This document shows, in pieces, positions 1-8,586 of a stretch of 64,000 bases of DNA. A model generated the notes under the pieces. The model saw only the letters and a program-made list of their open reading frames with translations, did not search any database and had not been told where the DNA came from. The number at the start of each line of letters is the position of its first letter. Position 1 is the first letter of the stretch. Both the position numbers and the translations under genes were made by a program. The stretch is from DATATV01 sp036268615 (GTDB taxonomy: Bacteria; Actinomycetota; Actinomycetes; Mycobacteriales; Pseudonocardiaceae): contig DATATV010000052.1 in the NCBI GenBank assembly GCA_036268615.1, forward strand, positions 1-64,000. The letters are read 5' to 3'.

Positions 1-609
1 AATGCCGAGACCGATCAGGACGCAACTGGTCACCCGGTCGAGCCAGATTTTGACTCGTGGTTGGGCGAGCAGGCGGCGGATGCCGGCCACGGCCAGGACC
101 ACCGTGATGTACCAGGACGCACTGATGGACATCTGGACGACGGCGAGGGTGAAGACGTCGACCAGGCCGCTGTGGGCCGGCAGGAATTGCGGGAACAGGG
201 CCAGATAGAGGATCGCTGCTTTGGGGTTGGTGAGGTTGGTCAGCAGGCCGGCCCGGTAGGCGGCCACGATTGAGCGGGGGCGCGGTTCGGGGGTTTCTGC
301 TGTTTCCTGGTCGACCTCGATGCTCGCTTTGGCGCGACTGCGTAACAACGTCTGCACGCCGAGCCAGCAAAGATACGCCGCGCCGGCGATTTTCAGGGCC
401 AGGAAGGCGATTTCCGAGGTGCGGATGAGGGCGGTGAGGCCGAGAGCGGAGGCCGACGCCCAGAACGTGAGGGCGGTGGTGTTGCCGGCCACCGTGGCGA
501 GCCCGGCCGGTCGGCCGTGGCGGAGGGTCTGGTTGACCATCACCGCGAACGACGGGCCGGGCGCCACCACGATCAGTACACAGGTGACCAGAAAAGCGGC
601 CGAGATCAT
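1..609 (-). CDS. LysE family translocator (3' end cut by window edge)
   Basis: Predicted inner-membrane exporter of the LysE/RhtB type, which pumps out amino acids or related small metabolites. Reading the minus strand from ATG at 609 gives MISAAFLVTCVLIVVAPGPS, the typical first helix of the family with the VAPGPS motif, then hydrophobic segments and a conserved NLTNPKAAILY block. About 203 codons are present against a usual 205-210, so only the last few residues lie outside the window. The ATG overlaps the TGA of the aldehyde dehydrogenase (ATGA, 606-609), so it should be translationally coupled as the last gene of the pentonate operon. Its substrate cannot be read from sequence; the context suggests an acid or amino-acid by-product of that pathway, which is inference. 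Confidence 0.9.
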   Translation of the reverse strand, partial: MISAAFLVTCVLIVVAPGPSFAVMVNQTLRHGRPAGLATVAGNTTALTFWASASALGLTALIRTSEIAFLALKIAGAAYLCWLGVQTLLRSRAKASIEVDQETAETPEPRPRSIVAAYRAGLLTNLTNPKAAILYLALFPQFLPAHSGLVDVFTLAVVQMSISASWYITVVLAVAGIRRLLAQPRVKIWLDRVTSCVLIGLGI

Positions 610-2126
610 TCCGGCAGCACCAGCACACCGTTCACCCGGCGCGGCACGGCCGCGGTGTTGTCGTCCCGGAGTTCGGCCGGCAGCAGGGCCTGCGGCGCGT
701 TCTGCCATGCCACCGGGCGCAGCCAGCGGCGGATCGCGGTCGCGCCGACGGACGTGTGCTGGCTGTTCGTGGAGGGCCACGGGCCACCGTGGTGCTGCGC
801 CCAGGACACCGCCACACCGGTCGGGTAGCCGTTGAACAGCAGCCGGCCCGCCTTGGCCTGCAAGGCTTTCAGCACCGCGTCGGACAGCGTGGTGTCGTCG
901 TCGGCGACCTGCACGGTCGCGGTCAGCGAGCCGGGCACCTGGGCCAGCGCGGCCAACAGGTCGTCATCGTCGGAATAGGACACCAGCACGGTGGACGGGC
1001 CGAAGTTCTCCTCGGCGATGTCCGGGCTGAACCGGTCGGTGGACGTGCCGAACACCGTCGGCCGGACCTCGAAACCGGTGCCGTTGCTGGGCTTGCCCTC
1101 GGCCAGCCGGTCCAGTTTGGCGTGCTCGGCCAGTTCGGCGGTCTGGTTGAGGAACGCCTGCCGGATGCCGCCGTTGAGCGCCACCTGCGGCGCCAGGTCG
1201 GCCACCGCGGTGGCGATCGCCGCGCGCAGCCTGTCACCGTCCGGGCCGCCGGGCACGAACACCATGCCGGGCTTGGTGCAGAACTGGCCCGCGCCCAGGG
1301 TGAACGAGCCGACCAGGCCGGCCGCGATGTCCTCGGTGCGGGCGGCGGCGGCCGCCTTGGTGACCACCACCGGGTTGAGGCTGCTCAGCTCGCCGAAGAA
1401 CGGGATCGGCTCCGGCCGGGCCGCGGCCAGATCGGCCAGCGCGCGACCGCCGTGCAGCGAACCGGTGAAGCCGACCGCCTTGATCGCCGGGTGCCTGACC
1501 AGGGTCGCGCCGGCCTGCTGGCCGTGCACGATCGCCAGCGTGCCGACCGGCGCGCCTGCCTTCGTGGCGGCCTCGGCGAGCACCTCGAAGACACGCTGGG
1601 AGGTGGCCGGGTGTGAGGGGTGTGCCTTGACCACTACCGGGCAACCGGCGGCCAGCGCGGACGCGGTGTCGCCGCCGGGCACCGAGAAGGCCAGCGGGAA
1701 GTTGCTCGCGCCGAACACCGCGACCGGGCCGATCGGCACGAGCATCCGGCGCAGGTCCGGGCGCGGGCCCATCGGGGTGTCGCCGGCGTGGTCGATGATC
1801 GCCTCGACGAACGAGCCCTCGTCCAGCACCTCGGCGAACACCCGGAGCTGGTAGGCGGTGCGGGTCAGCTCGCCGTTCAGCCGGGTCATGCCGAGCGCGG
1901 TCTCCCGGTCGGCCAGCCCGACGATGGTCTCCCGGTCGGCTTCCAGCGCGTCGGCCATCGCGTGCAGCAGGCTCGCGCGCAACGGCCGCCCGCCGTCGGC
2001 GAGCAGTGGCGCGGCTGCCGCGGCGGCCTGACAGAACTGGTCGATCTGCGCGTCGGTGGTCTCCTCGGCCACCGCCTCGTCGACGATCTGTCCGGTGCGC
2101 GGGTCGATGCTGGGCACGGCGGTCAT
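606..2126 (-). CDS. Alpha-ketoglutarate semialdehyde (2,5-dioxovalerate) dehydrogenase, NADP-type ALDH
   Basis: A 506-residue aldehyde dehydrogenase of the KGSADH branch, oxidising 2,5-dioxopentanoate to 2-oxoglutarate in cytosolic sugar-acid catabolism. Visible features: start MTAVPSIDPRTG, NAD(P) region GPVAVFGASNFPLAFS, catalytic Glu in FFGELSSLNP and catalytic Cys near residue 283 in GAGQFCTKPG. The ATG at 2126 follows a GAAGGAG ribosome site. The gene lies 17 bases after the IlvD/EDD dehydratase and overlaps the LysE start. Last catalytic step of the pentonate-to-2-oxoglutarate route. The same enzyme class also serves D-glucarate and hydroxyproline pathways, so the upstream sugar is set only by the neighbours. 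Confidence 0.9.
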   Translation of the reverse strand: MTAVPSIDPRTGQIVDEAVAEETTDAQIDQFCQAAAAAAPLLADGGRPLRASLLHAMADALEADRETIVGLADRETALGMTRLNGELTRTAYQLRVFAEVLDEGSFVEAIIDHAGDTPMGPRPDLRRMLVPIGPVAVFGASNFPLAFSVPGGDTASALAAGCPVVVKAHPSHPATSQRVFEVLAEAATKAGAPVGTLAIVHGQQAGATLVRHPAIKAVGFTGSLHGGRALADLAAARPEPIPFFGELSSLNPVVVTKAAAAARTEDIAAGLVGSFTLGAGQFCTKPGMVFVPGGPDGDRLRAAIATAVADLAPQVALNGGIRQAFLNQTAELAEHAKLDRLAEGKPSNGTGFEVRPTVFGTSTDRFSPDIAEENFGPSTVLVSYSDDDDLLAALAQVPGSLTATVQVADDDTTLSDAVLKALQAKAGRLLFNGYPTGVAVSWAQHHGGPWPSTNSQHTSVGATAIRRWLRPVAWQNAPQALLPAELRDDNTAAVPRRVNGVLVLPE

Positions 2127-2143
2127 CCCGGATTGGCTCCTTC

Positions 2144-3880
2144 TCAGCGGGGGTCCGGCTCTGGATTCTCGCCGACGCGAGCCAGGAAGTCGAAGTCACA
2201 TCCCTGGTCGGCCTGCGTGATGTGGGCGGCGTAGAGGGCTCCGTAACCACGTTCGTACTTCGGTCGCGGTGCGCTCCAGGCCGCCCGGCGACGGGCCAGT
2301 TCGGCGTCGTCGACCTCGACGCTCAGCCTACGCGCCGGCACGTCCAGCGTGATGAGGTCGCCGTCACGAACCAGCGCGAGCGGACCGCCGACGTGCGACT
2401 CCGGGGAGATGTGCAGCACGCACGCTCCGTAGCTCGTGCCGCTCATCCGGGCGTCGGAGATCCGCACCATGTCCCGGACTCCCTTGGCCAGCAGGCGGTC
2501 GGGGATCGGCAGCATGCCGTACTCGGGCATGCCCGGCCCGCCCAGCGGACCGGCGCCGCGCAGCACCAGCACCGAGTCCGGGGTGATGTCCAGGTCCGGG
2601 TCGTTGATCCGGCGCTTGAGGTCGTCGTAGTTGTTGAACACCACGGCCGGACCGGTGTGCGTCAACAACCGCTGCTCGGCGGCGATGTGCTTGATCACCG
2701 CGCCGTCCGGCGCCAGGTTGCCGCGCAGCACGGCGACTCCGCCCTCCTGCGCGAGCGGGCGGTCGGCCGGGCGGATCACCTCGTCGTTGTGCACCCGCGC
2801 GCCGGTCAGGCTGTCGGCCAGCGGCAGGCCGGTGACGGTGATCCGGTCGGTATGCAGCAGCCCGAGGCCGTCCAGCCGGGACAGCAGACCGGGCAGGCCG
2901 CCCGCGTAGTAGAAGTCCTCCATCAGGTACTCGCCGCCGGGCCGGATGTTGGCCAGCACCGGGACCTTGCGGGCGATCGTGTCGAAGTCGTCCAGGCTCA
3001 ACGGGATCTGGCTGCGGCCGGCCATCGCGATCAGGTGGATCACCGCGTTGGTCGAGCCGCCGAGCGCGAGCACGGTGGTGATCGCGTCGGCGTAGGCGGC
3101 CGGCGAGACGATCCGGGAGATCGTCAGGTCGGTCCAGACCATCTCGACGATGCGCATCCCGCTGGCCGCGGCCATCCGGTGGTGCGCCGAGTCCACTGCG
3201 GGGATCGCCGCGGCTCCGGGCAGGCTCAGGCCGAGCACCTCGGCGGCCGAGGTCATGGTGGACGCGGTACCCATCGTCATGCAGGTGCCGGGGGAGCGGG
3301 CCAGGCCGGTCTCCAGCTCGGCCAGCTCGCGGTCGCCGATCAGGCCGGCCTTGCGGTCGTCCCAGTACTTCCACATGTCCGTGCCGCTGCCGAGGGTCTG
3401 GTCGCGCCAGTGTCCGCGCAGCATCGGTCCGGCCGGCACGAAGATCACCGGCAGGTCGGCGCTGGCCGCGCCCATCAGCAGCGCGGGCGTCGTCTTGTCG
3501 CAGCCGCCCATCAGCACCGCGCCGTCGATCGGGTAGGACCGCAGGATCTCCTCGGTCTCCATCGACAGCAGGTTGCGGTAGAGCATCGGGGTCGGCTTCT
3601 GGAACGTCTCCGACAGCGTGGCCACCGGGAACTCCAGCGGGTAGCCACCGGCCTGCCACACCCCGCGTTTGACCTGTTCGGCCCGTTCGCGCAGGTGCAT
3701 GTGACAGGGATTGATGTCACTCCAGGTGTTCAGGATGCCGATCACCGGTTTGCCAAGGTGCTCCTCGGGATTGAGCCCGAGCTGCCGGGTGCGCGCCCGG
3801 TGGCTGAAGTTGCGCAGCTCGTCCCCGCCGTACCAACGGTGGCTGCGCAACTGTTCCGGTGTCCGGCGAGGTTCGGTCAC
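2144..3880 (-). CDS. IlvD/EDD family sugar-acid dehydratase, probable L-arabinonate/pentonate dehydratase
   Basis: A 578-residue Fe-S dehydratase that would convert an aldonate to its 2-keto-3-deoxy form. Three cysteine motifs expected of the [Fe-S] site are visible: NPCHMHL, MGGCDKTTPA and SPGTCMTMGTAST. The CDKTTPALLMGA stretch and the length of about 579 match L-arabinonate dehydratases better than branched-chain IlvD or phosphogluconate EDD. GTG start at 3880 overlaps the TGA of the upstream aldolase-family gene (GTGA, 3877-3880). It sits between that gene and KGSADH, the order expected of a non-phosphorylative L-arabinose/D-xylose/lyxonate pathway. Which pentonate is used is not determined; the initial sugar dehydrogenase, lactonase and uptake system are not in the window. 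Confidence 0.85.
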   Translation of the reverse strand: MTEPRRTPEQLRSHRWYGGDELRNFSHRARTRQLGLNPEEHLGKPVIGILNTWSDINPCHMHLRERAEQVKRGVWQAGGYPLEFPVATLSETFQKPTPMLYRNLLSMETEEILRSYPIDGAVLMGGCDKTTPALLMGAASADLPVIFVPAGPMLRGHWRDQTLGSGTDMWKYWDDRKAGLIGDRELAELETGLARSPGTCMTMGTASTMTSAAEVLGLSLPGAAAIPAVDSAHHRMAAASGMRIVEMVWTDLTISRIVSPAAYADAITTVLALGGSTNAVIHLIAMAGRSQIPLSLDDFDTIARKVPVLANIRPGGEYLMEDFYYAGGLPGLLSRLDGLGLLHTDRITVTGLPLADSLTGARVHNDEVIRPADRPLAQEGGVAVLRGNLAPDGAVIKHIAAEQRLLTHTGPAVVFNNYDDLKRRINDPDLDITPDSVLVLRGAGPLGGPGMPEYGMLPIPDRLLAKGVRDMVRISDARMSGTSYGACVLHISPESHVGGPLALVRDGDLITLDVPARRLSVEVDDAELARRRAAWSAPRPKYERGYGALYAAHITQADQGCDFDFLARVGENPEPDPR

Positions 3881-4782
3881 GACAGCGTCCAGTCGGCGAG
3901 CAGCGCGGCGACCGCGGCCCGGCCCGGTTCGTCCAGGGTGGAGCTGGGCGCGCGCACGTCCCGCCGGCAGATGCCCAACTGGGCCAAGGCTTCCTTGACC
4001 ACGGACACATTGTTCTCCGACTCGTTGGCCGCGCGGAGTTGTTCGAACGGTCGAATCCGCTGCCAGACCGCCATCGCGGCCGGGAAGTCGTTGGCGCGCA
4101 ACGCGGTCAGCAGTCCGATCGACAGCTCGGGCGCGACGTTGGCCAGCCCGGAGGTGAACCCGGTCGCGCCGACCGCCCAGTAGCCGGGCGCGGACAGTTC
4201 GGCCAGGCCGCAGATCCAGGCGAACCGGTCCAGCCCGGCATCCCGGGCCACCGTGGCGAACCGGACCGGGTCGGGCACCGAGTACTTGACCCCGACCACG
4301 TTCGGCGCCAGTTCACCGAGCCGGGCCAGTGCGGCGCCGTCGATCCGTGGGTTGCGCAGGTAGAGGATGACGCCGAGATCGGGCACCGCCTCGGCGATCG
4401 CCGCGTGGTAGGCGACCCAGCCGTCCTTGGACAGATAGGGATGCACCGGCTGGTGCACCATGATCGCGGCCGCGCCGGTGTCCCGCGCGTGTCGGGCGGC
4501 GGTGATCGCGTCGGGCACCGACTTGCCGACGCCGACCACGATGCTGGCCCGGTCGCCGACGGTTTTCGCGGTGAGATCCACCACCTGCCGGCCCTCGGCC
4601 TCCGACAGCGCGTAGAACTCGCCGGTGTTGCCGTTGGGTGTGATCACTTCGATACCGCCGTCGACCAGTCGGTGCAGCACGGTGACCAGGGCGGACTCCG
4701 CGACCGTGTCGTTCGGGTCGAACGGGGTCACCGGGATCGCCACCACACCGGCCAACCTGTCGCGGAGCGCTCCGAAACTCAT
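3877..4782 (-). CDS. DHDPS/NAL (DapA) family protein, probable 2-keto-3-deoxypentonate dehydratase
   Basis: A 301-residue class I aldolase-fold enzyme. Family marks: substrate carboxylate loop NGNTGEFY, Schiff-base lysine near residue 166 in GVKYSVPDP, and the proton-relay tyrosine near residue 141 in ILYLRNPR. With a pentonate dehydratase and KGSADH directly downstream, the likely reaction is 2-keto-3-deoxypentonate to 2,5-dioxopentanoate plus water. A 5-dehydro-4-deoxyglucarate dehydratase is the main alternative; both are DapA-family and are hard to separate by eye. First gene of the leftward operon, divergent from the GntR regulator, with a palindromic operator about 30 bases upstream of its ATG. 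Confidence 0.85.
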   Translation of the reverse strand: MSFGALRDRLAGVVAIPVTPFDPNDTVAESALVTVLHRLVDGGIEVITPNGNTGEFYALSEAEGRQVVDLTAKTVGDRASIVVGVGKSVPDAITAARHARDTGAAAIMVHQPVHPYLSKDGWVAYHAAIAEAVPDLGVILYLRNPRIDGAALARLGELAPNVVGVKYSVPDPVRFATVARDAGLDRFAWICGLAELSAPGYWAVGATGFTSGLANVAPELSIGLLTALRANDFPAAMAVWQRIRPFEQLRAANESENNVSVVKEALAQLGICRRDVRAPSSTLDEPGRAAVAALLADWTLS

Positions 4783-4813
4783 CGTCGAATGTCCTATCGT
4801 CGCAGGTGGACGG

Positions 4814-4836
4814 CTCTCATATATGATACATGAGAG
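4814..4836. promoter_or_regulatory. Palindromic operator between pentonate operon and GntR gene
   Basis: Perfect 7-base inverted repeat CTCTCAT-N9-ATGAGAG. The spacer holds TATGAT (4822-4827), a good -10 element for the rightward gene, and its complement gives TATCAT for the leftward operon. The core ATATGATACAT resembles FadR/FCD-type GntR sites built on TGTATACA-like halves. It is the only marked dyad in the 157-base divergent gap. Likely bound by the GntR product with a sugar acid as inducer (inference). Confidence 0.75.
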
Positions 4837-4939
4837 ACGCTGGCCGAATTCGGCCGCAGCCCGGTCTGAAAACCGGATCGATCACCGGCCCGGCTACCAT
4901 TCGAGTCGACGGAGTGGGCCGCTGACCAGGGAGGGACCG

Positions 4940-5602
4940 ATGCCCGAGATGCTCGGTCTGCCCGCCTCCCGGACCGAACTTGTGCTCGACGCGATCCGCC
5001 GGGCGATCCTCAGCCGGGAACTGCTGCCCGGCCAGCCACTCGTCGAGATGGAACTCGCGCAGAAGCTCGGCGTGTCCAAGACGCCGGTGCGCGAGGCACT
5101 GAAGGTGCTGTCCGGTTCCGGTCTGGTCACCTTCAGTCCGTACAAGGGCGCGTCGGTGCGGGTGGTCGACGCGGAACTGGCCCGTAGCGTCTACGACCTG
5201 CGCCTGCTGCTCGAACCCGAGGCGGTCGCGCGGTCCGTCCAGGCCGGCCGGACCGACGGTTTCTCGCCCGCCACGGCCACCCTGGCCGCAGCCGCCGATG
5301 CGATCGCCGGCGCCGACCACGCCGAACTGAGCCTGCTCAACCGCACCTTCCATCAGGCGCTGTACGTGGGTTGCGGGAATCCGTTGCTGGTCAACATCCT
5401 CGACGACCTGCGGGACCGGGCCGCGCTGATCAGCGTGGTCGGCTGGGACACGACGCACAGTTGGGACAACGAGTGGCGCGAGCACAAAGCCATCCTCGAC
5501 GCGGCGACGGCGGGGGACGCGGCGGGCGCCGCGGAACTGCTGCGGGCCCATGTGCGCGGCTTCGTTACCAGAATTCTTCCCGCCATCAAGGCCGAACGGT
5601 AG
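4940..5602 (+). CDS. GntR family transcriptional regulator, FadR/FCD subfamily
   Basis: A 220-residue regulator. The N-terminal winged helix (about residues 8-75) contains LVEMELAQKLGVSKTPVREALKVL, written here as positions rather than as a full motif: the recognition helix is LGVSKTPVREAL. The C-terminal all-helical FCD effector domain includes LRLLLEPEAV and NRTFHQALY, with a metal-coordinating His. ATG at 4940 follows GGGAGGGA; an upstream in-frame ATG would extend it across the operator and is rejected. Divergent from the pentonate genes, so probable local repressor relieved by a pathway acid. Confidence 0.9.
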   Translation: MPEMLGLPASRTELVLDAIRRAILSRELLPGQPLVEMELAQKLGVSKTPVREALKVLSGSGLVTFSPYKGASVRVVDAELARSVYDLRLLLEPEAVARSVQAGRTDGFSPATATLAAAADAIAGADHAELSLLNRTFHQALYVGCGNPLLVNILDDLRDRAALISVVGWDTTHSWDNEWREHKAILDAATAGDAAGAAELLRAHVRGFVTRILPAIKAER

Positions 5603-5698
5603 TTTCCGGCCGTCTGTATTTGTGTTATCCCTTGGCCATGTCTCCGGTCTCCTGATCGCCGGTTGGACCAAACGATCGAGTTGGGATGGCTGGAGCTG

Positions 5699-7357
5699 AT
5701 GAACGAGCCGCTGGACGAACGCTTAGCCGGGCGGGACGTCGCACTCGTGGTGCGCGCCCGGTCCGGTGCGCAGGACGCTCTCGACGAGTTGGTCGCCGGC
5801 AGCCTGCGGGTGGTCTACAACCTGGTCGGGCGTGCCCTGGACGGCCATCCCGACGTGGACGACGTCGTGCTCGCCACGATGTTGGGAGTGCTGCACGATC
5901 TGCCCCGGCTGCGTGACCCGGCCAGCTTCCACCCGTGGCTGCTGGCCACCGCCGTGCGGCGGGTGCGCGAACACCTCGAAGCCGCGACGGCCGACCCGGA
6001 AACCGCCAACCGGCAGGCGAACGCGTTCGGGGTGGCCCATCCCGGCGCCGACTTCGTCGATCTGACCATCACCGAACTCGGCCTGACCCGGCAGCGCCGC
6101 GAACTCGCCGAGGCGACCCGCTGGCTGGACGAGGACGACCGGGACGTGCTCGCGGTCTGGTGGCTGTCGGCCGGTGGTCAGGTCAGCAAGCGCGAACTCG
6201 CTGACGCGCTGGGCATGACGACCAGGTACGCGGCCGTGCGGGTGCAGCGGATGAAGGCGCAGCTGACCGCGGGCCGGGTGGTGGTCCGCGCGCTGTGGGC
6301 CACGCCCCGGTGCCCCGAGTTGCTTGCCGTGCTCGGCGACTGGACCGGCCGGCCCGGTCCGGTCTGGCGCAAGCAGTTCGCCCGGCACACCCGGGAGTGC
6401 GAGCGCTGCGGCAAGCACTGGCTGGAGCTGATGGCACCGGACCGGCTGCTGATCGGCGTCCGCCTGCTCCCGGTGCCGCCGGCCATCCCGCGCGCCCTGC
6501 TGGCGGCTTCGCTGCCGACCGCCGACGCCGCCGGGGCGACCGGACCGGCCAAGCAGAAGGGCAGCCGTCGCCACTGGGCCACCAAACCGATCGTGATGCT
6601 CGCCGCCAGCACCCTGGTGGCCGGTGCCGTCGCCGGGGTGGCCTACGCCCGGCACGCCCCGCCGACCGATTCGGTCGCCGCGCCCGATCCGACCACCTCG
6701 GCCGGTCCGAACGGCGCGCTCGGCGGCCCCGGCTGGGTGACCACGCCGCACGCCATCGCGCCGATGACCACCAGCCCGCACGAGGACACGGCTTCGGCTG
6801 CCGGCGCGCAGGCGCCCAGCACGCCCGCGCACCACGACGCGCCGTTCACCCGCAGGCCCACCGACGCCGCCCCACCGGTCCAGCAGCCGCCCACCGAGCC
6901 GGCCGGGACACCGCAGGCCAGCATCGCCGGCGGCCAGCACGCGTTCGGCTCGGCCGCCGGCCACCCGCCCTATGCCCCGCACAGCTCGACCGGCAACATC
7001 GTGCCGAACAACTCCCGGCCGAACAGTCAGCTGCCGCGGTCGATCGGTGTCGCGGCGTGGCCCGGCTCGGCCGATTCGCGCGGTCAGGCCAGGTTGCCGC
7101 ATCCGGACCGGAAGTGGGACTGGTTCGGGGACACCTCGGCCGCCCCCACGCCGACCACCCAGGCACCGACGCTCACCCCGACACCCAGCCCGACGCCCAG
7201 CCCGACGCCCAGCCCGACGCCCACCGTCACGCCGACCCCCGCGCAGGACCCGAGTGATCCCGACGGTTCGACGGTGGATTCCACTGAGCAGAACTCAGCC
7301 GGACAGACGTCCGCCCAGCATCACACGACCGATGCCTGGCCAACCGTCGACCAGTGA
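5699..7357 (+). CDS. ECF sigma factor with C-terminal zinc-finger, membrane anchor and Pro/Thr-rich exterior
   Basis: About 552 residues. The N-terminal part has sigma-2 (LDGHPDVDDVVLATMLGVL) and sigma-4 (LDEDDRDVLAVWWL then a helix-turn-helix) regions. It is followed by an anti-sigma-like zinc motif H-x3-C-x2-C near residues 230-237 (HTRECERC), one transmembrane helix near 298-318 (IVMLAASTLVAGAVAGVAY) and a roughly 230-residue Ala/Pro/Thr-rich outer segment with PTPSP repeats. This resembles actinobacterial ECF groups in which the regulator is fused to the sigma factor. The protein would be held at the membrane and released or activated by a surface signal (inference). Start uncertain: ATG 5699 is chosen, an in-frame TTG lies at 5663. 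No separate anti-sigma gene is adjacent. Confidence 0.8.
   Translation: MNEPLDERLAGRDVALVVRARSGAQDALDELVAGSLRVVYNLVGRALDGHPDVDDVVLATMLGVLHDLPRLRDPASFHPWLLATAVRRVREHLEAATADPETANRQANAFGVAHPGADFVDLTITELGLTRQRRELAEATRWLDEDDRDVLAVWWLSAGGQVSKRELADALGMTTRYAAVRVQRMKAQLTAGRVVVRALWATPRCPELLAVLGDWTGRPGPVWRKQFARHTRECERCGKHWLELMAPDRLLIGVRLLPVPPAIPRALLAASLPTADAAGATGPAKQKGSRRHWATKPIVMLAASTLVAGAVAGVAYARHAPPTDSVAAPDPTTSAGPNGALGGPGWVTTPHAIAPMTTSPHEDTASAAGAQAPSTPAHHDAPFTRRPTDAAPPVQQPPTEPAGTPQASIAGGQHAFGSAAGHPPYAPHSSTGNIVPNNSRPNSQLPRSIGVAAWPGSADSRGQARLPHPDRKWDWFGDTSAAPTPTTQAPTLTPTPSPTPSPTPSPTPTVTPTPAQDPSDPDGSTVDSTEQNSAGQTSAQHHTTDAWPTVDQ
7171..7245 (+). repeat. PTPSP-encoding tandem repeat
   Basis: Near-perfect 12-base repeats encoding T-P-S-P units inside the extracellular tail of the ECF fusion protein. 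Such repeats usually act as a rigid wall-spanning stalk and vary in copy number. Confidence 0.7.
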
Positions 7358-7416
7358 CCCAGAATCGCATCTGAACGACGACACGACGTGGTGCCGGCAG
7401 TGGCGAAGGGACGGGT

Positions 7417-8514
7417 ATGGCGCACGATGCTCACCAGGTGAAAGGCGTGATCGCGCGGGAGAAGGGCGCACCGGTCGAGGTGGTGACGGTGTTGGTGCCC
7501 GACCCGGGGCCGGGTGAGGCGCTGGTGCGGGTGCAGGCGTGCGGGGTCTGCCACACCGACCTGCACTACCGCGAGGGCGGGATCAACGATGACTTCCCAT
7601 TCCTGCTCGGCCATGAGGCGTCGGGCATCGTCGAGGCCGTCGGCGAGGGCGTCAGCGATGTCGAGGTGGGCGACTTCGTCATCCTGAACTGGCGCGCCGT
7701 CTGCGGTTCGTGCCGGGCGTGCCGGAAGGGCAAGCCGCAGTACTGCTTCAACACGCACAACGCCAGCCAGCCGATGACCCTCACCGACGGCACGCCGCTC
7801 TCGCCCGCGTTGGGCATCGGCGCGTTCGCCGAGCTGACACTCGTCCACAGTGGACAGTGCACGAAGGTGGACCCGGCGGCGTCGCCGGCCGCGGCCGGGC
7901 TGCTGGGCTGCGGGGTGATGGCCGGGCTCGGCGCGGCGATCAACACCGGCGGGGTGACCCGGGGTGACAGCGTCGCGGTGATCGGCTGCGGCGGCGTGGG
8001 CATGGCTGCCGTCGCCGGGGCCAAGTTGGCCGGTGCGACCACGATCGTCGCGGTCGACGTGGACCAGCGGAAACTGGACTGGGCCAAGAAGATCGGCGCC
8101 ACCCACACGGTCAACGGCCGGGAGTCCGACGTGGTCGAGACGGTCCGGGAACTGACCGGCGGCTTCGGCGCGGACGTGGTGATCGAGGCGATCGGCCGGC
8201 CGGAGACGTGGAAGCAGGCCTTCTATGCCCGCGACCTGGCCGGCACGGTGGTCCTGGTCGGCGTGCCGACCCCGGACATGCGTGTCGAGATGCCCCTGAT
8301 CGACCTGTTCTCGCACGGCGGCGCACTGAAGTCGTCCTGGTACGGCGACTGCCTGCCCGCCCGCGACTTCCCGTACCTGGTCGACCTCTACCGGCAGGGC
8401 CGCCTCGACCTGGACGCGTTCGTCTCCGAGACGATCGCGCTGGACCAGGTCGAGCAGGCGTTCGCGCGGATGCAGCACGGTGACGTGCTGCGCTCGGTCG
8501 TGCTGTTCGACTGA
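7417..8514 (+). CDS. mscR: S-(hydroxymethyl)mycothiol dehydrogenase
   Basis: A 365-residue class III zinc alcohol dehydrogenase that oxidises the formaldehyde-mycothiol adduct (or reduces S-nitrosomycothiol) using NAD. Visible: catalytic zinc Cys/His in ACGVCHTDLHYREGG and GHEASG, the four-cysteine structural zinc loop CGSCRACRKGKPQYC, and the nucleotide fold AVIGCGGVGMAAV. The combination HYREGGINDDFPFLLGHE and the length are characteristic of the mycothiol-dependent branch, not the glutathione one. ATG at 7417 has AAGGGAC seven bases upstream. Single gene ended by a strong hairpin at 8530. Confidence 0.93.
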   Translation: MAHDAHQVKGVIAREKGAPVEVVTVLVPDPGPGEALVRVQACGVCHTDLHYREGGINDDFPFLLGHEASGIVEAVGEGVSDVEVGDFVILNWRAVCGSCRACRKGKPQYCFNTHNASQPMTLTDGTPLSPALGIGAFAELTLVHSGQCTKVDPAASPAAAGLLGCGVMAGLGAAINTGGVTRGDSVAVIGCGGVGMAAVAGAKLAGATTIVAVDVDQRKLDWAKKIGATHTVNGRESDVVETVRELTGGFGADVVIEAIGRPETWKQAFYARDLAGTVVLVGVPTPDMRVEMPLIDLFSHGGALKSSWYGDCLPARDFPYLVDLYRQGRLDLDAFVSETIALDQVEQAFARMQHGDVLRSVVLFD

Positions 8515-8529
8515 GCAGGCTTCGGACGA

Positions 8530-8573
8530 ACGTGAGTGGCGGTGCCCGGTAGGTCGGGCACCGCCACTCACGT
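8530..8573. terminator. Bidirectional terminator hairpin, 19-bp perfect stem
   Basis: Perfect inverted repeat 8530-8548 / 8555-8573 with a 6-base loop; the outer stem reads ACGTGAGTGGCGG. It lies between the convergent mycothiol dehydrogenase and the Thr-rich secreted protein. No U-tract, as usual in actinobacteria. The outer stem sequence recurs in the hairpin at 19419-19460. Confidence 0.9.
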
Positions 8574-8586
8574 GTTCAGCTGTGGC

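Noticed and set aside
2006..4183. A 725-codon plus-strand open frame opposite the pentonate genes
   Set aside because: Same shadow effect; the minus-strand frames carry clear IlvD and ALDH motifs.
7171..7245. Regular tandem repeats that could suggest a CRISPR array
   Set aside because: Unit length is 12 bases in frame without unique spacers; it encodes TPSP protein repeats.
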